A stretch of 64,000 nucleotides of DNA, taken from the NCBI RefSeq assembly GCF_022539665.2, contig NC_081331.1, positions 372,001 to 436,000 on the forward strand, written 5' to 3'. Below the pieces are notes generated by a model. It did not search any database. It was not told where the DNA came from and worked only from the letters and a program-made list of their open reading frames with translations. Shown in pieces: positions 22,628 to 34,600 of this stretch. The stretch is from Daphnia carinata (taxonomy: Eukaryota; Arthropoda; Branchiopoda; Diplostraca; Daphniidae). Position 1 is the stretch's first letter; each line of letters starts with the position of its first letter. Made by a program: the position numbers and the translations under genes.

Positions 22628-23803
22628 TTACTCATTTAGGTACTTCACAATTGTTTTTTCCATGTCAAAAGGATTGACGTTGGCGGCAGATCGTTCCACT
22701 GGTTGCCCTTGCTTGTTGATGACAAACTGTTCAGCGGAAAGGAATAACGTTTAAGAGTGGTAATACTATGCGCAAAAATATTTCAACCAACCTTGGTAAA
22801 ATTCCATTTGATAGCACTGCAGAGTATAAAATATAAACAATTGATAATGAAAAAAATTCTACAATTTTATTCTTACTCAATCAGCAAACCGCCTTGCTTT
22901 TCTTTGAGGTATTTCCAGAGCGGATGGGCATCTTCTCCGTTTACATTTATTTTGGAAAATACATCGAATTTCCCATCTCCTTTGTATCCAGAGATAAAGC
23001 ACTTGATTTGTTCACTATTGCCAGGCTCTTGTGACATGAACTGATTACATGGAAAGGCCAAAATTTTCAAACCCTGAAATAAAATAGATATGAAATTCGC
23101 ATGTAGAGATAAAAAGTAAAGTAACTTAAAAGTCATAATATAATATGAATCTATCGACCAAGAAAATGCCAATTAACACTTCTTTTGTGAGGTACGAAAC
23201 AACAACACCTTAATCAATTGGTTATCAACTGTGCCATCCATTAGTTTAAATGTAGGAGTGATACAATGAGATTACTGTTAGCAGCAATTTTTCAAAAAAT
23301 AGCATTACAATTGGCATAGCAGCACAATCTTTTGATATTAATTTCAAACAAATTTCTGTACTCTACGAAAGACAGAAATTTACCTTGGACTCAAATCTGT
23401 CATATAAGTCCACCAGTTGTGTGTAGTTTACTGTGAATTGAAAATCATTGTTGGTCATTGCAAACACAGGCACACAAAAATATCTAGAATATTACCATGA
23501 GTATACCCACACTTTGAGGCAACATTTACAATAATGCAGACATGATTCCTTGGTAGAAAAATGTACTGTTTAGATTGAAAGCAGCAGGGTCACTTATTTG
23601 TTTTGTTTGTTTGTTTTTACCTGTATTTCTCCAATGACACTTGATTCCCATCTATGTCTGTTACTGTAAAATCGTAAATGGATGTTGCAGATTTATAGTC
23701 GGCGTTGCCGATACCTTCAGCTGAAGCCTTTCAATAACCAAAACTTTTATTAGATGTTTTAGATCTACAAGTAACTATAGAGTTCAAAAATTCTTATTAC
23801 CAT
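22628..23803 (-). CDS. Glutathione peroxidase, GPX4-like, catalytic cysteine form
   Basis: Thiol peroxidase that reduces (phospho)lipid hydroperoxides. Seven exons: 23801-23803 (the ATG only), 23621-23727, 23496-23548, 23384-23430, 22877-23073, 22792-22816 and 22628-22726. Together they encode 176 residues. The active-site loop reads [16 protein letters not shown] with TGT at the position that is Sec in many GPX4 proteins. The other tetrad residues are present: Gln in FPCNQF and Trp in KWNFTK. FMSQEPG replaces the usual FGGQEPG. Lack of the oligomerisation loop is typical of GPX4 forms. No leader precedes MASAEGIG, so a cytosolic enzyme is expected. It is a tandem paralogue of the next gene, 600 bp upstream on the same strand. 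Confidence 0.93.
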
Positions 23804-24228
23804 TCTTCAAGGGCACAGAGATTGGAGGAAGACCACGTACGACTGCTACCGTAGATAAAAGTGTCTGAACTGACGTTACCTATTAAAGACACGGGACTGC
23901 CACTGGCACGTTCTCTTATACACGGAACATTGTGTTGATTTTGAAGCCGTTGACGCGTTTATCTTAGACGAAAAAAAAAAACAATTTCAAAATGAAGGCG
24001 ACAATCATTCCAACATTTTATATGTGTACATTTTCAATTTACGGTTTGTCCGTTTCTAACGTGGTATCCCGTGATCCTTTACATCCAAATAAAGATTTTT
24101 GGGCTCGCACTCGTTTTAACCCTTTTTTTCAGTTATAGCAGTACGTTTATAATTCGACACTGTTTAATTTTCTAACAAATAAGGCGACAGTACAATTTCT
24201 TACAAATTCATTGTTAATCACCAGTGAA

Positions 24229-24286
24229 ATAGTAGCATCCTGACTTCTCCATACCAATAAGGCTTTTTAGAGAGTCTATCATTTAT
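24229..24286 (-). promoter_or_regulatory. SECIS element candidate
   Basis: In the 3' UTR, minus strand, the order is AUGAU, stem GACUCUC, unpaired AAAAA, mini-stem GCC-UUAUU-GGU, then GAGAAGUC closing the stem with one bulged A, and GGAU. The UGA/GA pair gives the non-Watson-Crick quartet, 10-11 nt before the unpaired AA. The extra apical mini-helix fits a type II SECIS. It lies about 140 nt after the stop. Confidence 0.75.
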
Positions 24287-24424
24287 ATTCCTTCTGATTA
24301 TAACCTGAACTCGATTAGAAATGAACAGTGCTTCGAGAGCCAAAAACAAATAAAAAAATCTTCAATTGTTCTCGCTAATTGAGACTAGCTTCACAAAACT
24401 GGCCATAGTATCCCGAACCACTCA

Positions 24425-25583
24425 TTACTGGTTTAGGTATTTCAATAAATCCTTTTCCATGTCCTACAAAATATCAAAATAACTATTATATATAGGATGT
24501 TCTTTTTGCGTAGCAAGCTTTTCCTTACAAAGGGATCCGTGGTCGTGGCGTGACGAGCAACTGGTTGACCATTCTTATCTACAATAAACTTGGTGAAATT
24601 CCATTTAATGCCACTACAAATAAGATGAATAAAAATATATGTCATAAAACGAACATACAGAAAATTGCATTTTTTTGTTTACTCTGTAAGGGTTCCTCCC
24701 TGTTTTTTCTTTAAGTATTTCCACAGAGGGTGGGCGCTATCGCCGTTAACATCAATCTTGGCAAACATGTCAAACTTCACATTGTAGTTGGCTGCAAAGC
24801 TTTTGATCTCAGCATTGGTTCCTGGTTCTTGGGATCCAAACTGTTGTGTGAAAAATGTTATATCTTAATTCATTAGACACAAATACAAGACAATCTGACA
24901 GAAACTATACACATTTAATTAATTTCCCATTACCTGATTACAAGGGAAACCAAGGATCTTCAGACCCTTAAAAATGAATCAATCAGAAATTGTTAGTATT
25001 CTGCAAATAATAGCAATGTGCAAGTGTTACCTTCAAATCACCATACTTTTCATGCAGCGCAACTAGCTGAGTGTAGTTGACTTTTGTCTTGCCTCATTTT
25101 GACGCAACATTGACAATTATGCAAACATGCCCCCTGTTTATAAGATTTTTCGTTATGTTTGTGAACTAGATAGTTAAGTTATTACCAACCTGTATCTGTC
25201 AAGGGACACTGTGTTTCCATCTATATCAACAGCAGTAAAATCATAGATGGATTGAGCTTGTTTATAGTTGGCATTGCCATTCCCTTCTAATGGGGAGGCC
25301 TGAAAACAAGAGTTTTAAAAAAATTGCTACAACCATAACTTTTTGAAATTTTTACCATGATGGTGCTGTATTTAGAGTAGCTGGCTAGTAGAAGGGCTCC
25401 TCCCGTTATACTACGAAAACCTATAACAGAATAACGTTTTTAAGAAGCGGCTATGCACGATGACACAGCACTCTTTAATCAGTTTTTACGTACAATGAAA
25501 AGCTGGGCTATAAGTCTAAAACCTCCCACAAAAAAACCGATAACGGTTATCATAACTTACATACCATTTGCCATAAGACCCAT
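24425..25583 (-). CDS. Selenocysteine glutathione peroxidase, GPX4-like, with in-frame UGA
   Basis: Eight exons: 25565-25583, 25356-25420, 25190-25299, 25031-25133, 24934-24966, 24683-24840, 24529-24613 and 24425-24463. They sum to 204 codons (203 residues including Sec). The active-site loop reads [16 protein letters not shown], where U is TGA at 25094-25096 (codon 78). Frame and homology continue unbroken to [34 protein letters not shown] and the end [18 protein letters not shown]-like hairpin lies about 140 nt past the stop. The first two exons add a 27-residue leader (MGLMANGFRS then a hydrophobic/Ser/Tyr/Lys stretch) before a second ATG at the 3' end of exon 2, so mitochondrial and cytosolic forms from alternative starts are plausible, as in mammalian GPX4. 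Conventional gene finders would truncate it at the UGA. Confidence 0.93.
25094..25096 (-). other. Selenocysteine codon (UGA) of the peroxidase
   Basis: TGA sits exactly where the peroxidatic Sec of GPX4 lies and is flanked by NVASK and [10 protein letters not shown] in one exon. The paralogue at 22628-23803 has TGT (Cys) at the same site. Confidence 0.93.
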
Positions 25584-28530
25584 GCCGAAAAACAATGTCG
25601 TCTTCTTCAATTTTCCTCGAATAATACAAATTCATTCAGAATTTATTAACTACGGGTAATACCCATTTCTATGTATTTGTCATGCTTGTCAAGATGAGAC
25701 TAAAGAGCATCTTCAAAAACATTAGCTATGCTCGTTTAAAACATGTGCAATTTGGCAAAGAAGCAAGGACAGCTCTTCGCTACAATCGATCGATCTAGCT
25801 ACGGTGATTGCCGGTTTTTCTGTATCGCTAATTTGAAGGACATTGTCCAGCACCTATTGGAATTCATTGCTGTCAATTGTGAATTTATACAAAAATCGAA
25901 TTCGTGAATAGAGCAATAATATGAAAGGTGTTGCAAACTCAATTAGATGTTTAAGATGGGGAACAAATGATTAAAAGCTCTGTCATTGAATAAGTCCGAA
26001 GGTTTGTAAAAATATTGGTATTCTAAGTATTTGTGTTGGCTGTAAATGTCATGGCCGTCCACTGCACAATCGATTTATCCATGCCCAAAAATGCATGACT
26101 GCCAAAGGTTATGATGACGTTCACGTACCTGTTGGCTACAACTTTCGACATGAAACTGTGTTTAAAAATAGAAAGCACTAATGGATCATAAAAAAAAAGT
26201 TATAAATCTAGATGGTATCAAAGAAGATGACATCAGTGGCTTACATGTGATTCATGTCTACTGTATGAGCTGCATCACGCCTCACTACATTGCATTTCCG
26301 TTCATTTATCCGTCAGTACTTTAATTAAGAAGTGAGGAGGTAACAACGAGTTTTCGTCTTAAGTGATCTCAACACTTTGCCTTTTGAATATATATTGCTT
26401 GAAATCGACCGATAAATCAAACCAAACTAAAATGTAGATACCAACAATGACAGCATATCGTTGATCGCTCTGTAAGGGGGCACTGTCTCAGGGCAAGCAG
26501 TAATTTCTTTTTGTTTTTATAGTGGCCTTTTCTTGTAGTTACCTATCTCAGAACGCCCAGATGGTAATCTGCTCATGGAATGGCCATATTTCTTCGTTGA
26601 TGAACAAAAAAAATAGCACGGAAACCGAAAAGCAACGAAATGATTGGCCGATTCGGCGGTAAGGAAATTTTGTGATTCCATAACTCTTTCCCAAATGTTC
26701 TTCTCTCACGGGTATCTATTATTCCCCTCCACACATTTTACCTGGTTCGCTTTCGACGGGGAAATGGCTTCCAGTTCCCCCTGTTGTCACATTGTTGGTC
26801 TATCAGAGTTTCCGACCGAAATCTAAGCAGATGCTAGACGTCAGTCCTGTATTTTAACGATCACCGGTGACTTACACCAGATGCAATTCATGGCTTAAGC
26901 TTGATTCTATCAGGTGCAGATGGTTAAATCATTTGAATGCCACTCTCTCTAGCGTGCACGTAAAGTAGATGGCACGTCTCAATAGACCCATTTTTTTTTT
27001 TTTTTTGTTCTTTTACGTGCATGTCCAGCAGCAACTTCAACCATCTGCACAGTGAGACGGCCAGCTGCTTTTAATCTCTCCCGTATCTTCTCCCGCATTC
27101 AAACGATGCTTTGGTGACTGCTAGACGAAATAACGTGAAACGATAACGGTCGCCATAGTTTAACCCCTTTTACCCAAGCCAGATGCTGGCCATTTTTCCA
27201 TCCAACAATTTCACGTACTTCATAATCTTTAAGAACTCTGAAATCCAAAGTTGCGTCAACTGTGACGGGAGCCGTAAAATAAACTTTATCATTGCTCATT
27301 TACGTTGTCTCCGAGCTCTCGGGGACGTGGCAGGAGCTCCAGTTCAGAATCGATTGCAAGTCGCTTGGCATGGGAATAATATCTCGCTATCCTCGGATGC
27401 GTGTACGGAGTGCCCTCTTCTCTGCAAATAGATAATGCTTCGTGTCCTTTTAAGACAACATTGTCGTAAAGAAGCCTTTCGCATTGGAAGCAATTAGGAC
27501 GAGAGCAGACGTCGTCCACTAACAAAGCGCTGGTTGTTTGTTCAAAGACATCGTTGCTTGAAGATTTAGCGTCGCTTTTGCCCGGTACGTTTTGTCGCTT
27601 CAGTAAATCTCATGCCCATCACTCTCAGTTCCGTTGAAGTTGCGTGATAGAGCCGGGACCCTTCCATCCTAGACTGGTGCACTTTCTGAATAATTGACTA
27701 ACAACATTGATCGTGGACATAGGGGAGAGGACTGGTACATTACAAAGTGGCCAGGTTTTAATTGTTTTCAATTCTCCTCTGTATTGAATATTTGATACGC
27801 TCTTGATTTTTCAATGAGACACACACACGAAATGCACGACGATTCATAGCAGCCAAACAAAACAAGAAAGAGAAGGGGGGGAGCGAGGGGGGCATACAGC
27901 GTAATTGTTTTGGTTTTCATAAAAATTCTAGATTAAAACGAAATCATGGGGGTGACGTGACTTCTCTTTTGTGAAGGGAGATGTTTTTAAAACCAATCCA
28001 AATTTACTACGATAAACTGAAACTTAAAAAAGAAAAGAGAGCTACACGAATTGACGAGCAAAACTGTGAGAAATATTGAATGTTGCCTTATCTTTTTCGT
28101 ACGTTTACAAAAGGGAAATTCTACTATTGTCTTGGTCCAGATGATCAACGTAGGTTTTCCAAATCGAGAGAGCAAACATGTATGAAAATGCATCGTTAGC
28201 AGAGAGACGCAGTTAAAGGGATACTGCGAGAGAGCAAAATAAGACATCATTCAATGGCAAGGACATATGAATAATATACTGCACTTATGATATCATTATA
28301 GATGGGGAATGCAAATCAACCGAAACGTGACGTACAATAGAAGAGAAAAGAGTGAAATGGATAGCATAGATTTTGAAAAAAAAAATGATCTTTGAATTTT
28401 GGTTGTTTTTTTTTTCCACTGTGGCAGATAGAGAGCTGATTGGTATGTCGAATGATTTTTTAAGCAATTAAAAAAAATTAATAATAATACAAATGAAAAA
28501 AAAAAGTACAACTACGGGCGGATGTTTAAC
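25584..28530. other. Intergenic DNA between the peroxidases and Fas2
   Basis: Apart from the two-exon fragment at 27170-27602 nothing coding was recognised. The right part (about 28000-28530) is probably the 3' UTR of the Fas2 transmembrane isoform. Confidence 0.5.
27170..27602 (-). CDS. Putative two-exon gene fragment, family unknown
   Basis: A reading frame beginning near 27602 runs to a donor at 27304 (GACAAC|GTAAATGA). It rejoins in frame at 27259 (CACAG|TTGACG) and stops at 27170. The upstream part contains two close Cys pairs (CSRPNCFQCERLLYD), an RYYSHAKRL stretch and an acidic-Leu segment; the second exon is ISEFLKIMKYVKLLDG-like. No starting ATG or upstream exon was found. It may be a gene remnant or the 3' end of a gene with distant exons. 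Confidence 0.3.
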
Positions 28531-28633
28531 TTAAACTGGTGAATCTTTGGCCACGCTGGACTTGGACGCGCTCTTCTTGAGGCCGTTGTTGATGTCCGTC
28601 GCATCGTCCTTGATCAACTCCTTCTGGTCGTCA
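28531..28633 (-). other. Fas2 alternative cytoplasmic tail B with PDZ-binding end
   Basis: The exon begins T GAC GAC, in the same phase as exon 29391-29519 (T GAC GAG), so it can follow either 29822-29927 or 29391-29519. It encodes DDQKELIKDDATDINNG, then KKSASKSSVAKDSPV and stop. The terminal Ser-Pro-Val fits a class I PDZ ligand, like the Dlg-binding end of insect Fas2. Confidence 0.75.
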
Positions 28634-31600
28634 CTAACGTCCAATCATTTCAATCCATTAGTTTCAATGAACAAAAAAAAAAAATGCCTTTGTAAAATTG
28701 GGATGCACAATAGAACGTTAATTGATTATAGTACAAATTATCTTGAAATTGATAGCCAAGCAAAAAAAAAAAAAAAAAAAAGCATTTGTCTGCGTGTGTT
28801 ATACGTAATGGTGTTTGAGAAAGATGCGAAGATGATGAAAAAGATGAAAGAGGAAGAAGAAAAGTAGAAAAAATGGTTTCCAGCTTTAAATGTCGGAATG
28901 GAGGGGCTCGAATCGTCTGTTTAACGGCTGGTGGGGCTCTCGACTAGTTGGTCCTCTTCCAATTGACCGATCGTCTGTTGCCAACAAACCGGTGTTATGA
29001 GGATTGTTAGTCGGCCAGCGAGCAGTTACTTGAGTTTTGTGCAGTTTACCGCCAGCAAAACGCAGAGCTCTACCGGAAACAGAAAATGATAAGACCAAGC
29101 GTGCAGAAAGGCGGAAGAAAAATAAATAAATAAACTAAAAGTAAATAAATAAAACAACAACTGAATAATAACCAAACTTGGCTAATAAATCAAACCGGAT
29201 GAACCAGGCATAAACAACTACAGGAAAAGAGCAGAAAGCGGTAATGAAGAAGGCTGAGGCGAAATATAAACAACGTTTTTTTCCTCCCCAAAGAAAAGTA
29301 CCAACACCATCAGCTACCCAAAACCAACATCAATAACAACTAACAAAAAAGGCATTCCTAGAAAGGGGTCAATGAAAAGAAGAAATATACTTGATCAAAG
29401 TGGGACTAGGTTGATCGACTTGGGCCGTCTGTTGTTTTTGCTGTTGAACGTCATTCGGTGGATCGCGGGAGGCATCCTGAAACTCGACCGTCACTTCTCT
29501 CAGAGGCGTTTTCTCGTCACTGAGACACGGACACGTATTACACAGAAGCCAAAGACGAATAGACAGAGAAGACGTTTTTTTTTTTTGAAAAAAGGACACA
29601 AACGATGAATTATAAAGGGCGAAATTAAACGACTACAGAAGACAGTACGGACTATAAACGAACAGGTTACCACCCATGATCATAAAACAGATCTTTTGTT
29701 TTGTTTCTAATTTGTACGGAAATTGTTACGACAAAGCTACGAAGATAGGCCAATGATTGTACGTGAAGAAACGAATACGAAAGACGTTGGAACGAAAGAC
29801 AAAAGAAATAGGGTCACTTACTTGTGTTCATCTTTGCCACCTTCCATGAGCGCAGAGTTTTTGTTGCTGCCTTTGCGGCCACTACCTTTGTTCCGTCCCG
29901 ATCGGTTGCAAATTACGTATATTAAACCTGAAAAACAAAATGCATCGTTTTAGTTAATGTCATGCTTGAAAAAGTGCATCTGTCACATTCTTTGGGAATT
30001 CAACAATAGGTCTAATTACGGGCGCTAGATGGCGTTGGATAAAAGAAAAACAACAGCTGCCGGAGGGCACTACCAACTGCTACCCGTTTTTCTTTTTTTT
30101 TTTTTTAAACTGGTTTCGTGAGTACAAAAATTCCCAACCACTTTCCCGAAAAGCATGTAATTGCCGAGTGCGAGCGAATTGCTTTCATTTCATGAATGAT
30201 GGGGGCATTTCAAAAAAATAAAAGGGGGGAACCGACAAACTCTGCTGTTTCTTTATTGCGAGACGACAAAACTCCCGAACGCGGAACGACGCCGAAGTTT
30301 CCCCTCCTCCCTTTTTTTTTTTTTTTATTATAGCGGGCACCATAAAAAAAAAAAAAAAAGTTTAGAGGAGAAGGCGAGCAAAGTGCCGAGACAAAAATTG
30401 ATGATGTCTGGTCGCTTAATGATATGCAGCTCGTTCAACGCAAGCAACAGCCGACAATGGGCGTCGACACAATGTAGAAAAATGACGTCACGACGTCGAG
30501 AGTTCGTTTACTTAAAAAAAAAAAAAAAATGTTTTACCTTTTTTGTTGACAAAATAGCAGGAGACGTCGATGATCAAGGCGATAAAGACGAGGATTGCGA
30601 CTATGACGCCGATGATGACGTAAGGGATGGTGTTGGACTGCGGCTGGGACGGCGACGCAGTTTCGCGAGGCAAGGCGGTGGTCGTCGTTCCTAATTCAAC
30701 GGTGGCAGCGTCTGTATGTGTATGGGAGAGAGAGGCCAACGCACCACACCCCATAACGCGACAGACAAATTCGTGTGTCAGAGGTTATTTGTTGTTTTTT
30801 GCTGGCTCTTTGTTTTCGTCTCGCTACTCATACGTCTACATTGCTACCTCTTTGTCTCTCTCTACAAAATTACAATATTCATTTGTGATCGTTTAAAATA
30901 AGAAAAAGCGAACGACACAATTGAAACATATAAACACTCTATCTCTCTCTTTCTCTCTTTTTCACATTCGTCTTGTTCTAATTTCGCTAAAATCATTGGG
31001 ACAAATTTCTATACAATTCTAAATATGCAAAGTAGTATAGCGCTACCCCCCTCTTCTTCCTATAAAGGACAATACACAATAGGACAAACGACAATAAAAA
31101 GCCAGTTGAACGGAAGGTAAATTGTTTTTTTACTGGGCGGAGAGGGGAAAAGGAATGACTACTGCACTATTCGCCTATTAAATATTATTTTTTACATGAT
31201 CGGTTAAACCAAAACAGATTGCCAAAAAAAAAAAGGACATGTTGAAATTTATGATTGGTTCACTTCTGTTTTATCGTTAACTTTTTTTAATTTATATATT
31301 TTTTTTTTCCTTTCTGGGGCGAATAAACAAAACCGTGTATTCTGGAAATTTTCGTCTTTTTTTTTTTTATTTTTCAAACTTTTATTGATTTTTATTCATT
31401 TAAATTTTTTCTTTTTGTTGGGAGTTTTTTTTTTGTTTCCTGTTTTTGATCTCTCGATCGTTTTTCGATCGTCTCAAAAAGGGGAAATAAAAAAGAAATT
31501 CTTTCATTTTGAGACAAAACTCACGAGAGATAGGAGGGAAATGTGTCGGGATTAATGTAATTGTTCCGGAAATCAAAGTTGATAGAGTCGGAGGAGGGGA

Positions 31601-34600
31601 CAGGAGGAAAATGAACATGACAGCAAAAAAAAAAAAAAAAAAAAAAACATTTGGGCCAAAAAAAAATCATCTCTTAGTTATTTCTTTTTTTAATGTAATA
31701 GATCGAGCAGAAGAGGGAGCAATAAAAGGGAAAAAGCTTTAAAATTCTTGTTTGTTTTCCTTTTTTTTTTTTTTTAAACGAGAGATCACTAAATAGGCAT
31801 CTCAAAATGTCTTGGGAAGTGAACCAATTGTTTGAAGATATTTAGTTTTCAAAAAATCCGATAAGTCTGTGTGTGTGTGTGTAGCACATAAGGAGAAGAC
31901 AATCCAAAGGTTCAGCGTAAAAGAATTTCGGGATCAAGGAGATTTTTTTTTTCTTTTCGGGAAAGCCAAAGAAAATGTGTAGAGGGGGGGAGAAGATTTA
32001 AAGTAAAAACAAAGAGGGTTAAAGATCAAAGGGGATCAAGAAGCCATGTTAGATCAAATCAAAAAGAGGCCATAACATGCACATTTTTTGTAGTGTTTTC
32101 TTTCAAATAGAGATGACACGGTATATATATATATTGAAATGATTGCAAAAGAAAAAAAAAAAACTCCCCATTCTATTTTTAAAAGATATTCAGCCGCCAG
32201 CATTTAATAATTTCTTAACACACATGTTTTGTTTGTTTTTTTTTTTCTAATTCTTATTGTGTACAGACATTGGCTCTCTTTTTGTTCGCTGGGTAGGGGG
32301 TGGGGGATTCAGAACTACTGCGCGTTTCATCATCAATGACACACACTCAAACTCAAAGAAAAAGGTCTCTATATATACATACAGCCTACATTGTGTGTGT
32401 ATATATATATATAAAGATATGAAGACACGACAACACATTGGAATGGTTAAAAGAATTATGTTCTTTTTTTTTCAGAATTAAAAAATAAAAATCAAAACAT
32501 TTTTTTTTTTTTGCTTTAAAATTCGGAATTGTTTGCTTTTGTAAAAAAAAAAAAAAGAAATGGGAAGTTATTATTATTCATTATTGTTAGTTACTATGTT
32601 GTTTTTTTCTTTTAATCGAAACATTCGATTTAGTTCTTTTTGTTGAAAGCTGTTGTGATAAGCAGTAGAAGAAAGGAAGAAACAGCGAGGGGAGACAGAG
32701 AAGCAAATCTTTTTTCGTGTGTTTGTGTAAATGCTCTACGTTGCAGCACAGTTTGGAAATAAAAATCCCCACCCCCAACAAAAAAAAAAAAAAAAATGAT
32801 TATCTTCCCTCAAATTGTTGTCTATATGGTCAATTGGAATAAAAGCAAACGACGACGATGCAACAGTTAGCAGAAAAGAAAAAAAAAAAAAATTTTCTGA
32901 ATTTCAAATTTTTTTTTTTTTTTTTTTATTAGAAGAAGAAGGAGAGGATGAGGAACAAGGAGGAGCAGATAGCGGTGGTGTAATGTGGAGTAGGAGGAGT
33001 AGAAGTAGGGTGTGAGCCGGAAGTAGTTGTGGACCACTGGCTGGAACCTTCCGCCACGCCGCCCGACGAGCGAGAAGGATCTATAATTGTTCCAAAAATA
33101 TATACCACGCGTACAGTGGAATGTGTATGTGTGTAGGGTGTAGTAGAGTCCGCCGCCGCAAAACGAACACAACAAAAAAAAAAAAGGACGAAAAAACCAA
33201 GAAAAAAAAAACAAGTGTTCAAAAGCGCCAATCAAAAACAGAAATGACGACGGGGAAATTATGAAAAAAAAAAAACGATAAAAACAAATCGGCCCCTTAT
33301 TAAACTGACTCGGAAAAAAAAACAAAAATGACGATTTTCTAAAAATGTTCTTTTACAGCTTAATAAAAAAAAAATACGAAATAAGGAAAGACGGAGAAGA
33401 GGAAATAATTATGTTAAAAAAAAAAAAAAAAAATATTGAAACTGACCTTTGGCTGTGCGTAGGAGGATCTCGGCGGGAGCGCTGAATCCAATGACGTTAT
33501 GTGCCCTCAACTCGATGCGGTAAATCGTATCAGCTTTCAGGTTTTTCATTTCGAAACGGACGTTGGCCGGGTAGGGTACCTGAGTGCGGACCAACTGGCC
33601 GGCTTCGATCAATCCAGCCGATGTATTGCGCACCTTTAGAAAAAACAAAAAACAAAACCGACGTCGATTATTTTTGCATTTCAAAACGAAAATGAAAAAA
33701 AAAAAAAAAAATCCTTACGGGGTAATAAGCGACTTCGAAGTAATCAATGGGTTCGCCATTGTTGGGCGGCGCAGACCAGAGCAGCTCGTAGCGATCGGGA
33801 TACGGAGTGGAGACGATCTTGTTCTCCGTTTTGGCGATGATGTAGGGCTCCTCGGGAGCGGCCCGTTTGGGCATCGTGTGCGTCTCGTCTCGCGACCACT
33901 CGCCGTAGCCAACCTGGTTCTTGGCTGCGAACCGGAACGTGTACATCGTCTGCGGCTCCAGATTCTCCAAAATGTACGGGATATCTACAATGTCATTTGA
34001 CACACACACACACAGATGGGAAATCCATTAGACCATCCATTTTTTGTCGATTTTCAAAAAGAGCCCATCATCATCATTCCTTTCCATTCCGGGGCATTTA
34101 CGTATGATTAGCCATGCAGTTTTTCCTCTGGCGGGAAGAGGCCAAAGTCGACAGATAGGCTATACATTGAGAGGAAAAGAGGGAGACAAGTTGTCTTAAA
34201 AAAGGAAAAGAACGAATAGCGCATGCAGAAACAGCCCCTAGAGCTGCTGGATCAATAACCGTCCGGTCCTCTCTGTCGTTGGTTGGGAGAGAGAGAGAGA
34301 GAGAGACTCTCTGTATATACGAAAGAGCTCCGTCAGATCAATAACGGACGGGGGCCAAAAACAAGCTGCAGCTAGTGCTGCCGAGATACGAAAAGGGGAG
34401 TGAGAAAAGGCAAAGGGAAATCGATACGAGAGTGCACTGTGCCGGCTCAAACCGGGACAAATGATTCATATTTGGGCGTTATGAATTCAAAGAAATGAGA
34501 AGGCAGGTAAAATTCAAATGAAAAAGGGGAGATAACGAACCGGTGCTCGCGTGCGACATCGAGTCATGCAAATTGTAGTATTGGTTGTGCCCACCGACAG

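Noticed and set aside
33408-34010. Plus-strand ORFs over the Fas2 FN3 exons
   Set aside because: They are antisense shadows of exons with clear FN3 homology on the minus strand.
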